From: a bacterium | GTDB taxonomy: Bacteria; Planctomycetota; Planctomycetia; Planctomycetales; Planctomycetaceae | NCBI GenBank assembly: GCA_016125225.1 | Contig: WGME01000006.1 | Coordinates: forward strand, 1 to 64,000 | Direction of reading: 5' to 3' | DNA length: 64,000 nucleotides | Shown: positions 28,947 through 39,209 of the stretch, one piece after another | How positions within the stretch are numbered: position 1 is the first letter of the stretch | How the letters are laid out: every line of letters begins with the position of its first letter | Notes under the pieces: model-generated | What the model saw: the letters and a program-made list of their open reading frames with translations, nothing else | What the model was told of the DNA's origin: nothing | Database searches by the model: none | Program-made: the position numbers and the translations under genes

Positions 28947-28969
28947 GCCCCACGGTGCTCATGTGGGGC
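28947..28969 (+). promoter_or_regulatory. Leader hairpin in the sdhC 5' untranslated region
   Basis: GCCCCAC (28947-28953) and GTGGGGC (28963-28969) form a perfect seven-base stem with a nine-base loop, starting about ten bases past the predicted -10 box. It would be near the 5' end of the sdh message and could stabilise it or bind a regulator. No riboswitch class is recognised. Confidence 0.4.
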
Positions 28970-29013
28970 TGCCAGATAGGCTTCACGAACACCGTCGGAA
29001 AGTGTGACCACGA

Positions 29014-29811
29014 ATGGCGACTGGGAGTGTCGAGAACAACTCATCCTGGCTGAAGAAACTCAATTTGACGTGGGTGACTCGGCTGTTCACTTCGTCGATC
29101 GGCCGCAAGATGGTGATGGGAGCCACAGGTTTAGGCCTGTGCGGTTTTCTGGTGGTCCACCTCGCGGGCAACCTGTTCCTCTACAAAGGCCGCGAAGCCT
29201 ACGATGGTTATGCTCATGCCCTGCATGAACAGGAATGGCTGCCGCTCGCCGAGGCCGGGCTGTTTGCGCTCTTCCTGCTACACATCTATCTGGCCTTTGT
29301 GACCACGTGGGAAAATCGCCGGGCACGGTCCAAATCTTATGTGATGCGGGAATCAAAACGGCAAGACCGCGTGATTGCGGCCCCCGTGGGTTCGCCCAGC
29401 AACTGGATGTTCGTTTCCGGAGCCGTGGTGCTCGGCTTCTTGATTCTGCACATCATCGATATGAAACTCCAGCTGCGGCCCGATGTGCAGCACTATGCCG
29501 AACATGAATCCTTCGCCAATGCCATCGCAGTCTTGTCGAACCCTGTCAGTCAGGTTGTCTATTGCCTCGGGACAGTCTTCCTCGGCTTTCATCTCTCCCA
29601 CGGGTTTTCCAGTGCCTTCCAATCCCTGGGGCTGAACCATCCGAAGTACACGCCGACCATCAAAGTGGTGGGGCTGATTTTTGCCGTGGTGGTGGCCGCC
29701 GGATTCTTCCTGCTGCCGATCATCGTGCCGATGTCCCCCGGACTAGTGGAACAAGCGAAACAGGTGGAAGTGAGCATAGACGAAGCGCCAGCCGCTACCG
29801 CTCATCCCTGA
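29014..29811 (+). CDS. sdhC: Succinate dehydrogenase / fumarate reductase cytochrome b subunit
   Basis: A 265-residue membrane subunit with five hydrophobic helices (about 37-54, 77-101, 134-153, 180-200, 218-243) and helix-embedded histidines (VHLAGN, LHIYLAF, LHIID, FHLSHGF) that would bind haem b. This is the diheme cytochrome b558 type that works with menaquinone, as in Bacillus and Bacteroides enzymes. It anchors SdhA and SdhB to the inner membrane. The order C-A-B and the downstream gap of 71 bases are typical of this type. ATG 29014 was used; a promoter lies upstream. Confidence 0.92.
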   Translation: MATGSVENNSSWLKKLNLTWVTRLFTSSIGRKMVMGATGLGLCGFLVVHLAGNLFLYKGREAYDGYAHALHEQEWLPLAEAGLFALFLLHIYLAFVTTWENRRARSKSYVMRESKRQDRVIAAPVGSPSNWMFVSGAVVLGFLILHIIDMKLQLRPDVQHYAEHESFANAIAVLSNPVSQVVYCLGTVFLGFHLSHGFSSAFQSLGLNHPKYTPTIKVVGLIFAVVVAAGFFLLPIIVPMSPGLVEQAKQVEVSIDEAPAATAHP

Positions 29812-29882
29812 GAAACCACCGTTGGCCTGCACGGTTCCCGTTCTTCCCTTGAAAACACTCTGTTACCGACTTGAGGTACTGT

Positions 29883-31820
29883 ATGTCGACCGTGGCGAGC
29901 GAGCCCGCGATTCTCGATGGGAAGTGTCCCACAGGCCCCATGGCCGAACGTTGGGAACAGCGCAAACGCGACCTGAAACTGGTGGCTCCGAACAACCGCC
30001 GGAAGTACACCGTCATCGTGGTCGGCACGGGCCTCGCTGGTGGTTCCGCAGCCGCCTCGCTGGCAGAACTCGGTTATAACGTTCTGTCGTTCTGCGTGCA
30101 GGATAGCCCCCGTCGAGCCCACAGCATCGCCGCTCAAGGGGGCATCAATGCGGCAAAGAATTACCAGAACGACGGCGATTCGGTCTGGCGACTCTTCTAT
30201 GACACGGTGAAGGGGGGCGACTTCCGCAGCCGGGAATCGAACGTCTACCGGCTGGCCGATTTGAGCCGCAACATCATCGATCAGTGTGTCTCCCAGGGCG
30301 TCCCTTTCGCGCGCGAATACGGCGGCACCTTGGCGAATCGTTCCTTCGGCGGTGCCCAGGTCTCGCGAACCTTCTATTGCAAAGGCCAGACGGGCCAGCA
30401 ACTGCTGTTGGGAGCCTATCAGGCCCAGATGCGGCAAGTCGCGGCGGGCAAAGTGAAGATGTTCTCCCGTCGGGAAATGCTTGACCTGGTTGTGATCAAC
30501 GGCGTCGCCCGGGGGATTGTCACGCGCGATCTCGTCACCGGTGCGATGGAAACCTACGCCGCCGATGCCGTCGTGCTCTGCACAGGGGGTTATGGCAACG
30601 TTTATTACCTCTCGACCAATGCCAAGAACTGCAACGTCACCGCGGCCTGGCGGTGCCATAAGAAGGGGGCATTGTTCGCCAATCCGTGTTACACGCAGAT
30701 CCATCCCACCTGCATTCCGGTGTCGGGCGATCATCAGTCCAAACTGACGCTGATGAGCGAAAGTTTGCGAAACGACGGCCGCGTGTGGGTGCCAAAAACC
30801 CAGGGCGAAACCCGTCCCGCCAGCCAGATTCCCGATGATCAGCGCGACTATTATCTCGAACGGCGGTATCCGTCATTCGGTAACCTCGCCCCGCGCGATA
30901 TCTCGTCCCGAGCCGCGAAAGAACGGTGCGACGCCGGTTACGGTGTTGGCATGGGGGGCATGTCGGTTTATCTCGATTTCGCTGATGCTATCCGCCGCGA
31001 TGGGGAAGCCACCATCCGGGCCAAGTATGGCAACCTGTTCGAAATGTACGAACAGATCACCGGCGAAAACCCCTATCAGGTTCCCATGCGGATCTACCCG
31101 GCGGTCCACTACACCATGGGGGGGCTGTGGGTCGATTACAACCTGCAAAGCAATCTCCCCGGTTTGTACGTGCTGGGTGAGGCTAACTTCTCGGACCACG
31201 GGGCCAACCGCCTCGGTGCCAGTGCGTTGATGCAGGGACTGGCGGACGGCTACTTCGTGATCCCTTACACCATTGCCGACCACCTCGCGACTTCGAAGCA
31301 CGAAAAGGTGACCACCGATCACCCGGCGTTCAAGGAAGCGCTCATCGAATCACGCAACATCACCGAACGGCTATTGAACACCAAAGGCCGCCGCAGTGTC
31401 GATTCGTTCCATCGCGCTCTCGGCAAGATCATGTGGGACAAAGTGGGCATGGCCCGTACCGCCGAGGGTCTGCAACAGGCCATCAGTCAGATCCGCGAGC
31501 TCCGTGACGAATTCTGGCGTGATGTCAAAGTGCTCGGCAGCGGCGACAACTTCAACCAGATGCTTGAACATGCCGGACGGGTGGCCGACTTCATGGAATT
31601 CGCGGAACTCCTGGCGATTGATGCTCTGGAGCGCGATGAATCATGCGGCGGCCATTTCCGTGAAGAACACCAGACTCCCGACGGCGAATGCCAACGCGAC
31701 GACGAGAACTACTGCCATGTTTCGGCTTGGGAGTTCCAGGGCGTTGGTAATCAGCCCGTGATGCATAAAGAACCGCTGAGCTTCGAGGAAGTGCATCTCG
31801 CGACCCGCAGCTACAAATAA
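29883..31820 (+). CDS. sdhA: Succinate dehydrogenase / fumarate reductase flavoprotein subunit
   Basis: A 645-residue flavoprotein. It has the dinucleotide motif [21 protein letters not shown], then [16 protein letters not shown], where His carries covalent FAD. The catalytic parts include THPTC-like [17 protein letters not shown] and [13 protein letters not shown]. It oxidises succinate to fumarate (or the reverse) with electrons passing to SdhB. ATG 29883 with GAGG upstream was preferred to a start 12 bases earlier. The C-terminus has an acidic [19 protein letters not shown] segment, normal for the long SdhA of this subtype. Confidence 0.95.
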   Translation: MSTVASEPAILDGKCPTGPMAERWEQRKRDLKLVAPNNRRKYTVIVVGTGLAGGSAAASLAELGYNVLSFCVQDSPRRAHSIAAQGGINAAKNYQNDGDSVWRLFYDTVKGGDFRSRESNVYRLADLSRNIIDQCVSQGVPFAREYGGTLANRSFGGAQVSRTFYCKGQTGQQLLLGAYQAQMRQVAAGKVKMFSRREMLDLVVINGVARGIVTRDLVTGAMETYAADAVVLCTGGYGNVYYLSTNAKNCNVTAAWRCHKKGALFANPCYTQIHPTCIPVSGDHQSKLTLMSESLRNDGRVWVPKTQGETRPASQIPDDQRDYYLERRYPSFGNLAPRDISSRAAKERCDAGYGVGMGGMSVYLDFADAIRRDGEATIRAKYGNLFEMYEQITGENPYQVPMRIYPAVHYTMGGLWVDYNLQSNLPGLYVLGEANFSDHGANRLGASALMQGLADGYFVIPYTIADHLATSKHEKVTTDHPAFKEALIESRNITERLLNTKGRRSVDSFHRALGKIMWDKVGMARTAEGLQQAISQIRELRDEFWRDVKVLGSGDNFNQMLEHAGRVADFMEFAELLAIDALERDESCGGHFREEHQTPDGECQRDDENYCHVSAWEFQGVGNQPVMHKEPLSFEEVHLATRSYK

Positions 31821-31884
31821 CACTGTTCCAGCAACCCGTGAAATCGGGACTCATCACCGATCCCGACTTTCGGAGTGAATGACA

Positions 31885-32655
31885 ATGGCATCGGCACATA
31901 ACGGCATGCGACTGACTTTGAAAATCTGGCGGCAACCCAGCCCGCAAGCGGCCGGTCGCCTGCAAACCTACGAGATGCGCGACGTCTCGCCCGATGTCTC
32001 CTTCCTGGAAATGCTCGATCAGTTGAACGAACAACTGATCGCTCAGGGAGAAGAACCCGTGGCCTTCGATCATGACTGCCGCGAAGGCATCTGCGGGATG
32101 TGCGGCGTGATGATCAATGGTCAGGCCCACGGCCCGCAAAACCAGACGACCACCTGCCAGTTGCACATGCGGTCGTTCCATGACGGCGACGTGATTCTCA
32201 TCGAGCCCTTCCGTGCCGATGCCTTCCCGGTGATCAAAGACCTGGTGGTCAACCGCTCGGCCTTTGACCGCATCATTCAGTCGGGCGGCTTCGTCTCGGT
32301 TAACACCGGCAGTGCACCCGAAGGGAACGCGATTCCCGTGCCGCGGCACATGCAGGAAAAAGCGATGGACGCCGCGGCCTGTATCGGCTGCGGAGCCTGC
32401 GTCGCCAGTTGCAAGAACGCCTCAGCGATGCTGTTCACCTCGGCGAAGGTTTCGCAGATGGCTTACCTGCCACAGGGCAAGGCCGAACGCTCACAGCGCG
32501 TGCTGTCGATGGTCGCCAAGATGGACGAAGAAGGCTTCGGTGCCTGCACCAACACCGGCGAATGCGAGGCGGCCTGTCCGGCAGGTATTCAGCTTTCCAA
32601 CATCGCCGTGATGAACCGCGAATACATGCGGGCCCTGCTGACCTCGCACGAATAA
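31885..32655 (+). CDS. sdhB: Succinate dehydrogenase / fumarate reductase iron-sulfur subunit
   Basis: A 256-residue iron-sulfur protein. The plant-type [2Fe-2S] cysteines are in [13 protein letters not shown] plus a later Cys (TTTCQLH). The bacterial ferredoxin part carries [15 protein letters not shown] and [15 protein letters not shown], ligands for the [4Fe-4S] and [3Fe-4S] centres. It passes electrons from SdhA to the quinone site. ATG 31885 has GGAG at nine bases; an ATG six bases upstream has too little spacing. It follows sdhA by 64 bases and precedes gcvT by 31. Confidence 0.95.
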   Translation: MASAHNGMRLTLKIWRQPSPQAAGRLQTYEMRDVSPDVSFLEMLDQLNEQLIAQGEEPVAFDHDCREGICGMCGVMINGQAHGPQNQTTTCQLHMRSFHDGDVILIEPFRADAFPVIKDLVVNRSAFDRIIQSGGFVSVNTGSAPEGNAIPVPRHMQEKAMDAAACIGCGACVASCKNASAMLFTSAKVSQMAYLPQGKAERSQRVLSMVAKMDEEGFGACTNTGECEAACPAGIQLSNIAVMNREYMRALLTSHE

Positions 32656-32686
32656 CGGGTCGCATTTTCAGAGAACGGAAGTCTGC

Positions 32687-33808
32687 ATGTCATCGCTGCT
32701 GCGCACGCCTTTGTACGACTGGCATGTGGCTCATCATGGCCGCATGGTCGAGTTCGGCGGGTGGGAGATGCCGGTGCAGTACACCAGCATCGTCGACGAA
32801 CACCACGCCGTCCGTAAAGCTGCCGGGTTGTTCGACATCAGCCATATGGGGCGGTTCAGTTGCCTGGCACCGGAAGCAGCCGAAGTCATTGAACGCCTGG
32901 TAACGTGTTCCGTTGCCACCATGAAACCGGGACAGATTCGTTATGGCCTCGTCTGCCGTGACGATGGCGGCATTCTCGATGACGTGCTCGTCTACAATAT
33001 CCCCAGTCCGCTACAGGGTAAAAGCGAATTTGGCTTGGTGGTCAACGCTGGCAATCGAACAAAAATCTGGGATTGGATTCAAACGCGTGCCCCGGGACCT
33101 TGGACGGATGTTTCGGCGAACAAGCCCATGATTGCGCTCCAAGGACCCAAAGCTGTGGAACTGGTCCGGCAATTACCGTTCAATTTCTATAGCGGACCTT
33201 GTCAACTTCCTGCCGAACTTGGCTATTATCGGAACGGCATCTGGTTTCGCGAGAAACGCTATGGTCATATCGTGAGTGTGAGCCGCACGGGTTATACCGG
33301 CGAAGATGGTTTCGAGTTCATCTGTGGTGAGGAGACGGTGAAGATCTTGTGGGATCATCTCATCGAACTCGGCGCACAACCCTGCGGCCTCGGAGCACGC
33401 GATACGCTTCGTCTCGAAGCCGCGATGCCGTTGTATGGCCATGAACTTTCCGAAACGATCGATCCCCTCACAGCGGGACTCGACTTCGCGGTGAAGCTCG
33501 ACAAGGCTGATTTCATCGGCAAACAGGCACTCGTGGAGATCGCGACGAAATCGGATCGCCGGGTGCGTGTCGGTCTGAAACTGGCCGGTCGCCGCATCGC
33601 CCGTGAAGGAAGCACGGTGCATCTGGCCGATCAACAGATTGGCGAAGTCACCTCGGGCACTTTTTCGCCAACGCTCGAACAAGCGATTTCGATGGCCTAT
33701 GTCGCTCCGGCAATGGCGGCTGTGGGAACAGCAGTCAAAGTCGACATCCGTGGCAAACGCGAAGCGGCCACGGTCGTCCCCTTGCCGTTCTATCAGCGTG
33801 CCAAATAG
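32687..33808 (+). CDS. gcvT: Glycine cleavage system T protein (aminomethyltransferase)
   Basis: A 373-residue GcvT of standard length. It transfers the one-carbon unit from aminomethyl-lipoyl H protein to tetrahydrofolate. Motifs are MVEFGGWEMPVQY, GLFDISHMGRF, RTGYTGEDGFEF (folate site), GLGARDTLRLEAAMPLYGHEL and GEVTSGTFSPTLEQAISMAYV. No gcvH or gcvP is in the window. It is 31 bases after sdhB, so it probably shares the sdh transcript. It ends with a terminator-like hairpin. Confidence 0.93.
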   Translation: MSSLLRTPLYDWHVAHHGRMVEFGGWEMPVQYTSIVDEHHAVRKAAGLFDISHMGRFSCLAPEAAEVIERLVTCSVATMKPGQIRYGLVCRDDGGILDDVLVYNIPSPLQGKSEFGLVVNAGNRTKIWDWIQTRAPGPWTDVSANKPMIALQGPKAVELVRQLPFNFYSGPCQLPAELGYYRNGIWFREKRYGHIVSVSRTGYTGEDGFEFICGEETVKILWDHLIELGAQPCGLGARDTLRLEAAMPLYGHELSETIDPLTAGLDFAVKLDKADFIGKQALVEIATKSDRRVRVGLKLAGRRIAREGSTVHLADQQIGEVTSGTFSPTLEQAISMAYVAPAMAAVGTAVKVDIRGKREAATVVPLPFYQRAK

Positions 33809-33830
33809 TCGGCAGAAAATCCCAAAGGCT

Positions 33831-33853
33831 CGCCACTCGGCGGTGGCGGCTTT
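33831..33853 (+). terminator. Terminator hairpin after gcvT
   Basis: CGCCAC (33831-33836) and GTGGCG (33843-33848) form a short GC-rich stem with a six-base loop, followed by GCTTTT. It lies 22 bases after the gcvT stop and before the next gene, consistent with a Rho-independent terminator for the sdhCAB-gcvT message. Confidence 0.5.
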
Positions 33854-33889
33854 TCAACCATCCACCTTAGACAATAGACCATCTCTTCC

Positions 33890-34207
33890 ATGGCCGACCG
33901 CGATTACTCCCGTTACCAACAGAAGGCGATCAAGCGGTACTACGACAACCGCGATCAGCTCGATGAGCAGCGGCTGAGCGAACTGGTGGCCAACCTGTAT
34001 CTCGCCGAGGGCAAGAAGAAGGCGAAGCTGTGGGAGACGGCAAAGGAACTGATGGGGCGGCTCAACGTCCCGCCGTCCCGCATCGAGCATGTCATCAAAA
34101 CCGCTGATCCGGCCATTCTGGCGGAAGTGGTTAAGGACATCGCCAAGGGATTGATCCGTCCCGCACCGAAGAAACCGACCGAGGGCAACCCGCCTCCCTC
34201 CGAATAA
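33890..34207 (+). CDS. Small conserved hypothetical protein
   Basis: A 105-residue highly charged, helical protein (MADRDYSRYQQKAIKRYYDN...). It has no signal peptide or membrane segment and ends in a Pro-rich tail (PAPKKPTEGNPPPSE). Residues 39-75 (KKKAKLWETAKELMGRLNVP) resemble a helical DNA- or protein-binding bundle, but I recognise no family. It looks like a genuine gene: coding-like composition, ATG in an open context, and a small intergenic gap after the gcvT hairpin. Function unknown. Confidence 0.7.
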   Translation: MADRDYSRYQQKAIKRYYDNRDQLDEQRLSELVANLYLAEGKKKAKLWETAKELMGRLNVPPSRIEHVIKTADPAILAEVVKDIAKGLIRPAPKKPTEGNPPPSE

Positions 34208-34230
34208 ACGGTTGGCCTATCGCATGATCA

Positions 34231-35454
34231 TCAGGCCACGGGCAACGTTTCACTGTCGCGATAACGGGCAGCTACTACGGCATAAATGGCCGCGACGGTG
34301 AACATCGTGCTGCTGGATGCCAGGAACATCGTCTGGAATCCATAACTGACGATGAGTTGCCCCAATGCGGGGGCAAACAGTACCGAGCCGAAGTCGATGA
34401 AGCCCAAAGTGATCGCGGTCCCGGAGCCACGGGCTTCGCGCGGGAAGGCACCGGCCCCCAGCGAGACCACGCCGGGGAAGAGCAGGGCGTGTCCGAATCC
34501 GCAGAGCACCGATGGCAGGATCATGTGCCAGGCTTCGGTACTGTAGGCCAGCAGGAAATGTCCGACGGCATGGCCGAGGACGCCGCGGACCAGCATCCAA
34601 TGTCGGCCAATGGTGCGGCCCCAGTTCTGAGCAGCGAGCCGGAAGGCAAACGCCGATATCGCATAGCCGGTGAAGAACGTGCCAATTCCGTCAATATGAC
34701 GGCTCGTCGCGAACCGGGTGAGGAACACGGTCGTCACGGTGATGCCCATGCCCATCACCAAGGCAACCAGCACCACCATCCCCGGCCAGTGTCGCACCAC
34801 CAGCCGAAATGCCGGCGGCGACAACGCAGCCACACTGTGCCGTTGCCCATGAGTCAGCGATAATACGATTCCGAAGTAGCATGTTCCGAGTAGGGCCGCC
34901 GTCCCGAACAGCACGAGAAACTGCGGGCGGCCATCGGGCACGATGCGCAGAATGACATCGCCAAGGTTCGAACCCAGCACCATACCGATGAAGCCGCTGC
35001 TCCCAAGATTGCCGATGATTTCCGTGCGGCGATGCGGCGGCACATGATTTTGGATATGGGTCATCGAACAGGCAAACATGCCCGTTAAGCCAACGACGAA
35101 GGCGATTCGCGCCAGGTACAACCACCACGACAGGTCGGTCGCCAACAGGAACAGCAGGCAGCCGGTGATATATAACAGCGAACAGAGCGTCCACATCCGC
35201 CGGGTGCCATAGTCGTCGATGACATGCGACGAACTCAACCGGACGACGACGGAAATCAGCAGCCCGGTGGCGACAATGTCACCGGCATTGCGTTCGCTGC
35301 CGCCGAGGTAATGCACCAACTCGGCGAAGCGGAACGTCAGCGCGTTCGCCAGCACGAGAATGGTGTTGGCCAGGTAAGCCAGCCAGAAGGTGCGGTCGTA
35401 AATCGACGGTTCAACTACGACGGCGGATTCTGGGGTTGTCGTCACGGTAGTCAT
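34231..35454 (-). CDS. Major facilitator superfamily transporter
   Basis: A 407-residue inner-membrane carrier with about 12 hydrophobic segments. The loop between helices 2 and 3 (SSHVIDDYGTRRMW) fits the MFS motif A pattern in weak form, and the middle has the long cytoplasmic loop (LSLTHGQRHSVAALS). A drug- or sugar-efflux subfamily is likely, but the substrate is not readable. It stands on the minus strand 84 bases downstream of the ABC permease, convergent with the small hypothetical gene. No ribosome binding site is obvious before the ATG. Confidence 0.85.
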   Translation of the reverse strand: MTTVTTTPESAVVVEPSIYDRTFWLAYLANTILVLANALTFRFAELVHYLGGSERNAGDIVATGLLISVVVRLSSSHVIDDYGTRRMWTLCSLLYITGCLLFLLATDLSWWLYLARIAFVVGLTGMFACSMTHIQNHVPPHRRTEIIGNLGSSGFIGMVLGSNLGDVILRIVPDGRPQFLVLFGTAALLGTCYFGIVLSLTHGQRHSVAALSPPAFRLVVRHWPGMVVLVALVMGMGITVTTVFLTRFATSRHIDGIGTFFTGYAISAFAFRLAAQNWGRTIGRHWMLVRGVLGHAVGHFLLAYSTEAWHMILPSVLCGFGHALLFPGVVSLGAGAFPREARGSGTAITLGFIDFGSVLFAPALGQLIVSYGFQTMFLASSSTMFTVAAIYAVVAARYRDSETLPVA

Positions 35455-35538
35455 CGGGGCGGGTTCGGCACACGGTTTCGGCCGAATTCTACAAGTTGGG
35501 CAGGGGGGTGAGCAGCGGGCGGAAAGATGATGCGGTGG

Positions 35539-36357
35539 TCAGCCTCCATAGGCACTATAACGTTGCAGCCCCCGTTCGAGCACCCAACGATTGAAACGCC
35601 ACAGCAACAGCACCCAAACGAGTTCCAGGCCCACTTCCTGCCACATCGCCGCCGGGGAGTAACGCCCCAGCAGAATCGCCGCAGGAACATAGGCCAGATA
35701 CTTGAATGGTAACCACAACACGGCACTGCTGATGGCGGGCGGCAACCAGTCGAGTGGCAACATATGTCCCGACAGGAAATAGTTCAGCAGCATATACACA
35801 AAGACTAGCGAACTGACTTCGAGATACCAGAAGGCACACAGCCCCATCAGCGATTCGATCAGAAAGCCCACCAGAAACGACAGGCCGAGTGATAGCACCA
35901 TCGCCAGCAACACATCCCATCGAGGCCAACCGTGGAAATAGTCGCGACACAACCAGAAGACGAGGGCAAAAGGACCCGCGGCGATGCCATAGTAGACCAG
36001 CTTGTGGGCCACACGGCTCCACAGCAGATAATCGAGCAGATCAATCGGCTGCGTTAGAAACTTCTTGATCGCCCCATCACGGACGTCGCGGGCAATCCCC
36101 GTGGTGAGACCGGGCATACTCGAAAAGGCCCGGCTGAGCATTACCAGCAGGTTATAGGCCACCATATCGCCGTAGCGATAACCATTCAGGCTGCGTTCAT
36201 CGTTGCCATCAAACGTGCCATAAATGGCCCCCCACAAGAAGACCTGCGTGATGATGGGCAGAAACCGCACTAATGTGGCGAACATGAAATCGGCACGATA
36301 GGCCAACCGTTCAGCCAGGCTGGTCTTCAGAATGTACCAGGAAATCCGCCAGGTCAT
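35539..36357 (-). CDS. ABC-2 type transporter permease (DUF990-like)
   Basis: A 272-residue membrane protein with six hydrophobic segments ([24 protein letters not shown] at the start, then helices from about 27 onward). The layout is that of the ABC-2 permease family found with NatA-type ATPases (ABC2_membrane_6/DUF990). ATG 36357 overlaps the ATPase stop by four bases (ATGA), so the two are translationally coupled. Usually two permeases of this kind accompany one ATPase; here only one is seen, so it would act as a homodimer. Substrate unknown. Confidence 0.8.
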   Translation of the reverse strand: MTWRISWYILKTSLAERLAYRADFMFATLVRFLPIITQVFLWGAIYGTFDGNDERSLNGYRYGDMVAYNLLVMLSRAFSSMPGLTTGIARDVRDGAIKKFLTQPIDLLDYLLWSRVAHKLVYYGIAAGPFALVFWLCRDYFHGWPRWDVLLAMVLSLGLSFLVGFLIESLMGLCAFWYLEVSSLVFVYMLLNYFLSGHMLPLDWLPPAISSAVLWLPFKYLAYVPAAILLGRYSPAAMWQEVGLELVWVLLLWRFNRWVLERGLQRYSAYGG

Positions 36358-37373
36358 TTCGCCCCCACCGTGTCTCGCGTGGGCAAATCCTCGGCACAAT
36401 CATCGCTGGTGAAGAATTCCGCAATCACCTCTTCCAACGGACGCTCCTGCACACCAACGTCTTCAATCGCGTAGCGTGATAAGAGTGCCGACAGGATTTC
36501 CGGGATCTGGGTTCGGGGCACTTCCAACTTCACGCGCGGCGGTTTGAGTTCGGTCACCTTCCCGAAGCGTTCGAGATCCTCGGGCATCGCCCCGTTGGCG
36601 AACTGCAGTTGAATCCATTTTTGAGAACTGAAGCGGTCGAGAATTTCTTCCAAGGGGCCATCGTGCCGAATCTGGCCGTGACTGATGATAATGGCCCGGC
36701 GACACAAGGCTTCCACATCTTTCATGTAATGGCTGGTAAGCAGGACGGTCATTTTCCGCTCTGCCTGGTAATACCGCAGAAACTCCTGAACCTTACGCTG
36801 GGAAACCACATCGAGGCCGATGGTGGGTTCGTCAAGGAACAGCACTTCCGGATCGTGCAGCAACGCCGCTATCAGTTCCATACGCATCCGTTCACCGAGC
36901 GAGAGTTCACGCACCGGTTGACGAATGAGCTTGGTCACTTCGAGCAGGCTGGTCAGTTCATCGAGACGCCGTTGATAGTGATCGGGTTCGATGCGATAGA
37001 TTTCGCGATGAAGCTGAAATGATTCGATGGCGGGCAAATCCCACCAGAGCTGGTTCTTCTGCCCCATGACGAGGGAAAACCGGCGGCGGTACGCGGTTTC
37101 CCGCAACCAGGGGACGTGCCCCAGCACCGTGGCGGTTCCGGCTGTCGGGTAGACCAACCCCGCGAGTAACTTCAGCGTGGTGGTTTTCCCCGCACCGTTC
37201 GGCCCCAGGAAGGCGACGATCTCCCCGGGTTCGATGCGGAAGCCCACGTTCCGCACCGCATGCACTGTCGTAAATTCGCGGTGGAAGAGACTTTGCAGAG
37301 TCCCCCGAAAACCCGAGGGCTTGCGGAACACCCGATACGATTTTTGCAGGTTCTCAACAATGATGGCAGCCAT
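36354..37373 (-). CDS. ABC transporter ATP-binding protein
   Basis: A 339-residue ATPase. It shows the Walker A loop [12 protein letters not shown], the signature [17 protein letters not shown], Walker [14 protein letters not shown], and the switch His in LLTSHYMKD. The C-terminal 90 residues ([17 protein letters not shown]...) form the extra domain typical of NatA-like exporters. It couples to the overlapping permease gene. Transcription runs from 37373 leftward through the permease and perhaps the MFS gene. Confidence 0.93.
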   Translation of the reverse strand: MAAIIVENLQKSYRVFRKPSGFRGTLQSLFHREFTTVHAVRNVGFRIEPGEIVAFLGPNGAGKTTTLKLLAGLVYPTAGTATVLGHVPWLRETAYRRRFSLVMGQKNQLWWDLPAIESFQLHREIYRIEPDHYQRRLDELTSLLEVTKLIRQPVRELSLGERMRMELIAALLHDPEVLFLDEPTIGLDVVSQRKVQEFLRYYQAERKMTVLLTSHYMKDVEALCRRAIIISHGQIRHDGPLEEILDRFSSQKWIQLQFANGAMPEDLERFGKVTELKPPRVKLEVPRTQIPEILSALLSRYAIEDVGVQERPLEEVIAEFFTSDDCAEDLPTRDTVGAK

Positions 37374-37651
37374 GGGCGAATCATAGACCGCCGTCTAGCG
37401 TGGGTCGAGGGACCGAGTTGCCCCGCGAATCAGCAAAATCGACCGATCAGGCTCGCCACTCAGACTCGCCGTTGACTCTCCCAATTTCCGCAGTTCATGC
37501 CACAGGCCGACTTCCTGTCATTTTTGAAGGGGGTGTTCGACACCAATGGAGCCAGAGCGCGTTGCCATCCGAAATGGAAATCAGCATGGGGCTGCCACCA
37601 TCATTGGCTCGAACATCCGCAGCCCGTCTCTTCTCGCAGCAGGGTGCAAGG

Positions 37652-37849
37652 ATGACCAACCTCTTTCAACAACTCAGCGACGACCAATTGGCGATCATCG
37701 GCTGCGTCGGGGCTTTACTCTGCTCGGGCCTTTTGATGCAGCTCTGTTACACCTTTGGCCCGCAAAAGCCGCACAACCGTCAAGATTCCGCTCCGGAAAT
37801 CTCCAAGCTGCCTCAACCGCTGCGGCACGCGGAAGACCGTGCGGCCTGA
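37652..37849 (+). CDS. Small single-pass membrane protein
   Basis: A 65-residue protein with one transmembrane helix (LAIIGCVGALLCSGLLMQLCY, about residues 13-33), an acidic start (MTNLFQQLSDD) and a basic/polar tail. I chose ATG 37652, which has AGGGTGCAAGG just upstream, over the 149-codon frame starting at 37400, whose first half has no protein-like character. No family recognised. It sits between the divergent ABC operon and the HPt gene. Confidence 0.55.
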   Translation: MTNLFQQLSDDQLAIIGCVGALLCSGLLMQLCYTFGPQKPHNRQDSAPEISKLPQPLRHAEDRAA

Positions 37850-38187
37850 TCCAAGCCACTGCATAGCTGGCGTGTCGCAATTTCGATTGCCACAAAGCAG
37901 GAGTGGTGCGATCCGATTGAGGCCCCCTCGCTCTCGTGCGTACCACAGCAAAGCTTGAGCCGAACTGCTGACAATCCGATTACCGGGATCATGCAGTATT
38001 CGACCGCATCCCTCTGGAAATCCTCAAAATCGGGGGGATGCCGTTTCTCGACAACCCGATCTGCCTCGGTTTGCATGCTAGATAAAGACTGAACAGCATG
38101 CACAGCGCGACGTAGCCTGTTTCCACAGAGAAATGGGGCTTTCACCGCACCGCTGTTCTTTCCAGGCAGATTTGGGAGATCCAGGGC
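37850..38187. other. 338-bp intergenic region
   Basis: No gene is supported on either strand; the open frames here are shadows. TGCATGC (38072-38078) and GCATGCA (38096-38102) form a short inverted repeat with a 17-base spacer that could be an operator for the HPt gene. GGGAG directly precedes the HPt ATG. Confidence 0.4.
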
Positions 38188-38511
38188 ATGGTGAGCGCGG
38201 CCGCTACATTCGAACCCGTCTATTCGATTTTCCAGGACGAAGAGGATTTTCGAGAACTCCTCTCGGACTTCTATGAGTCCGTTCAGGAACGCCGGGGCCT
38301 CTTGCGGGAATCCATGCAGGGTCGACAGATCGGCACGCTGCGTGTGCACGCACACCAATTGAAAGGTTCCGGGGGCGGTTACGGATTCGAAGACCTCACG
38401 GAATTGGCCGCTCGGCTGGAAGAAGCCTGCAAACAGTCTGAACCCGATTTGAACGAAATCGGATCGCTGGTTGATGACTTGGTCTCTTACATGAGCCGCA
38501 TTCGGATTTGA
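38188..38511 (+). CDS. Stand-alone histidine phosphotransfer (HPt) protein
   Basis: A 107-residue four-helix HPt protein. HAHQLKGSGGGYGF contains the phospho-accepting His (His56) in the HxLKG motif, followed by the usual glycine-rich turn. Such proteins pass phosphate between hybrid kinases and response regulators. No kinase or receiver gene is in the window, so it is an orphan that must work with partners elsewhere. ATG 38188 follows GGGAGATCC. The next gene starts 184 bases downstream on the same strand. Confidence 0.88.
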   Translation: MVSAAATFEPVYSIFQDEEDFRELLSDFYESVQERRGLLRESMQGRQIGTLRVHAHQLKGSGGGYGFEDLTELAARLEEACKQSEPDLNEIGSLVDDLVSYMSRIRI

Positions 38512-38695
38512 ACCGCGGCGGTAGACTCCGACGATACGGATTCTCTGGCTTACTTCGGGGGCAGGAATGGAGAATTGCTCGCGGACGATCTTGAATTTCG
38601 TCCCGAGGGGCGACAGGATGGCTGGACAAATTGTCCGCAGGATCTCCGCATCCTGCCTGCGATCATCGACCTGCGAACAGCCGGAGAACTGCATC

Positions 38696-39193
38696 GTGAA
38701 ACAGCGCATTGTGCAATGGGGTGTTCTGGGACTTGTGCTGGTCGCGGGCTATGTCTGGGGCCGCATCGACGCCACGACTGTTCCGCGTTTGTCGGCACAG
38801 GAAGGCACAGTGGGCCCCTCGGATGAAGCGCAACGCAAGATTCTGGCGGCCCATGAAGCCTTAAAAGTCGCCATGGAAGCGCTCAAGGCCGAATCTCTCT
38901 ACACGCCCGCTACCCGCGGCATGAATGTTTACGGCATCCTGACGGGTGGGCTGAATGCCATCGACGATCTGGAAGCCGGTCGCGGTGTCGATCCCGAAAC
39001 CTTTGCCGCCTTGTATTCCGATCTGGCCGATGACGAAGTGCAGCAGCACATTTCGAAAGATTCTGACGGTCGCTTGACCTACAAAAACAAGCTCATTCGC
39101 ATCTATCCGACCTCGCGACTGAAGCGGCTTTACCAGCAGCGCCAATTGCTGACGGGTGAAATTCAACGCACCAGCAGCGACGACGATCAGTAA
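38696..39193 (+). CDS. Membrane-anchored protein of unknown function
   Basis: A 165-residue protein with an N-terminal helix (QWGVLGLVLVAGYVWG) that serves as signal anchor. The rest is helical and charged (EAQRKILAAHEALKVAMEALKAE), ending in KRLYQQRQLLTGEIQRTSSDDDQ. I chose the GTG at 38696 because GGAG lies nine bases upstream and the helix then begins at residue 7; the ATG frame from 38567 would put 43 poorly coding residues in front. No domain recognised. Confidence 0.65.
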   Translation: MKQRIVQWGVLGLVLVAGYVWGRIDATTVPRLSAQEGTVGPSDEAQRKILAAHEALKVAMEALKAESLYTPATRGMNVYGILTGGLNAIDDLEAGRGVDPETFAALYSDLADDEVQQHISKDSDGRLTYKNKLIRIYPTSRLKRLYQQRQLLTGEIQRTSSDDDQ

Positions 39194-39209
39194 TCGCCGA
39201 AGCCCATCT

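Noticed and set aside
29802-30734. 310-codon minus-strand frame
   Set aside because: Antisense to sdhA, no recognisable protein.
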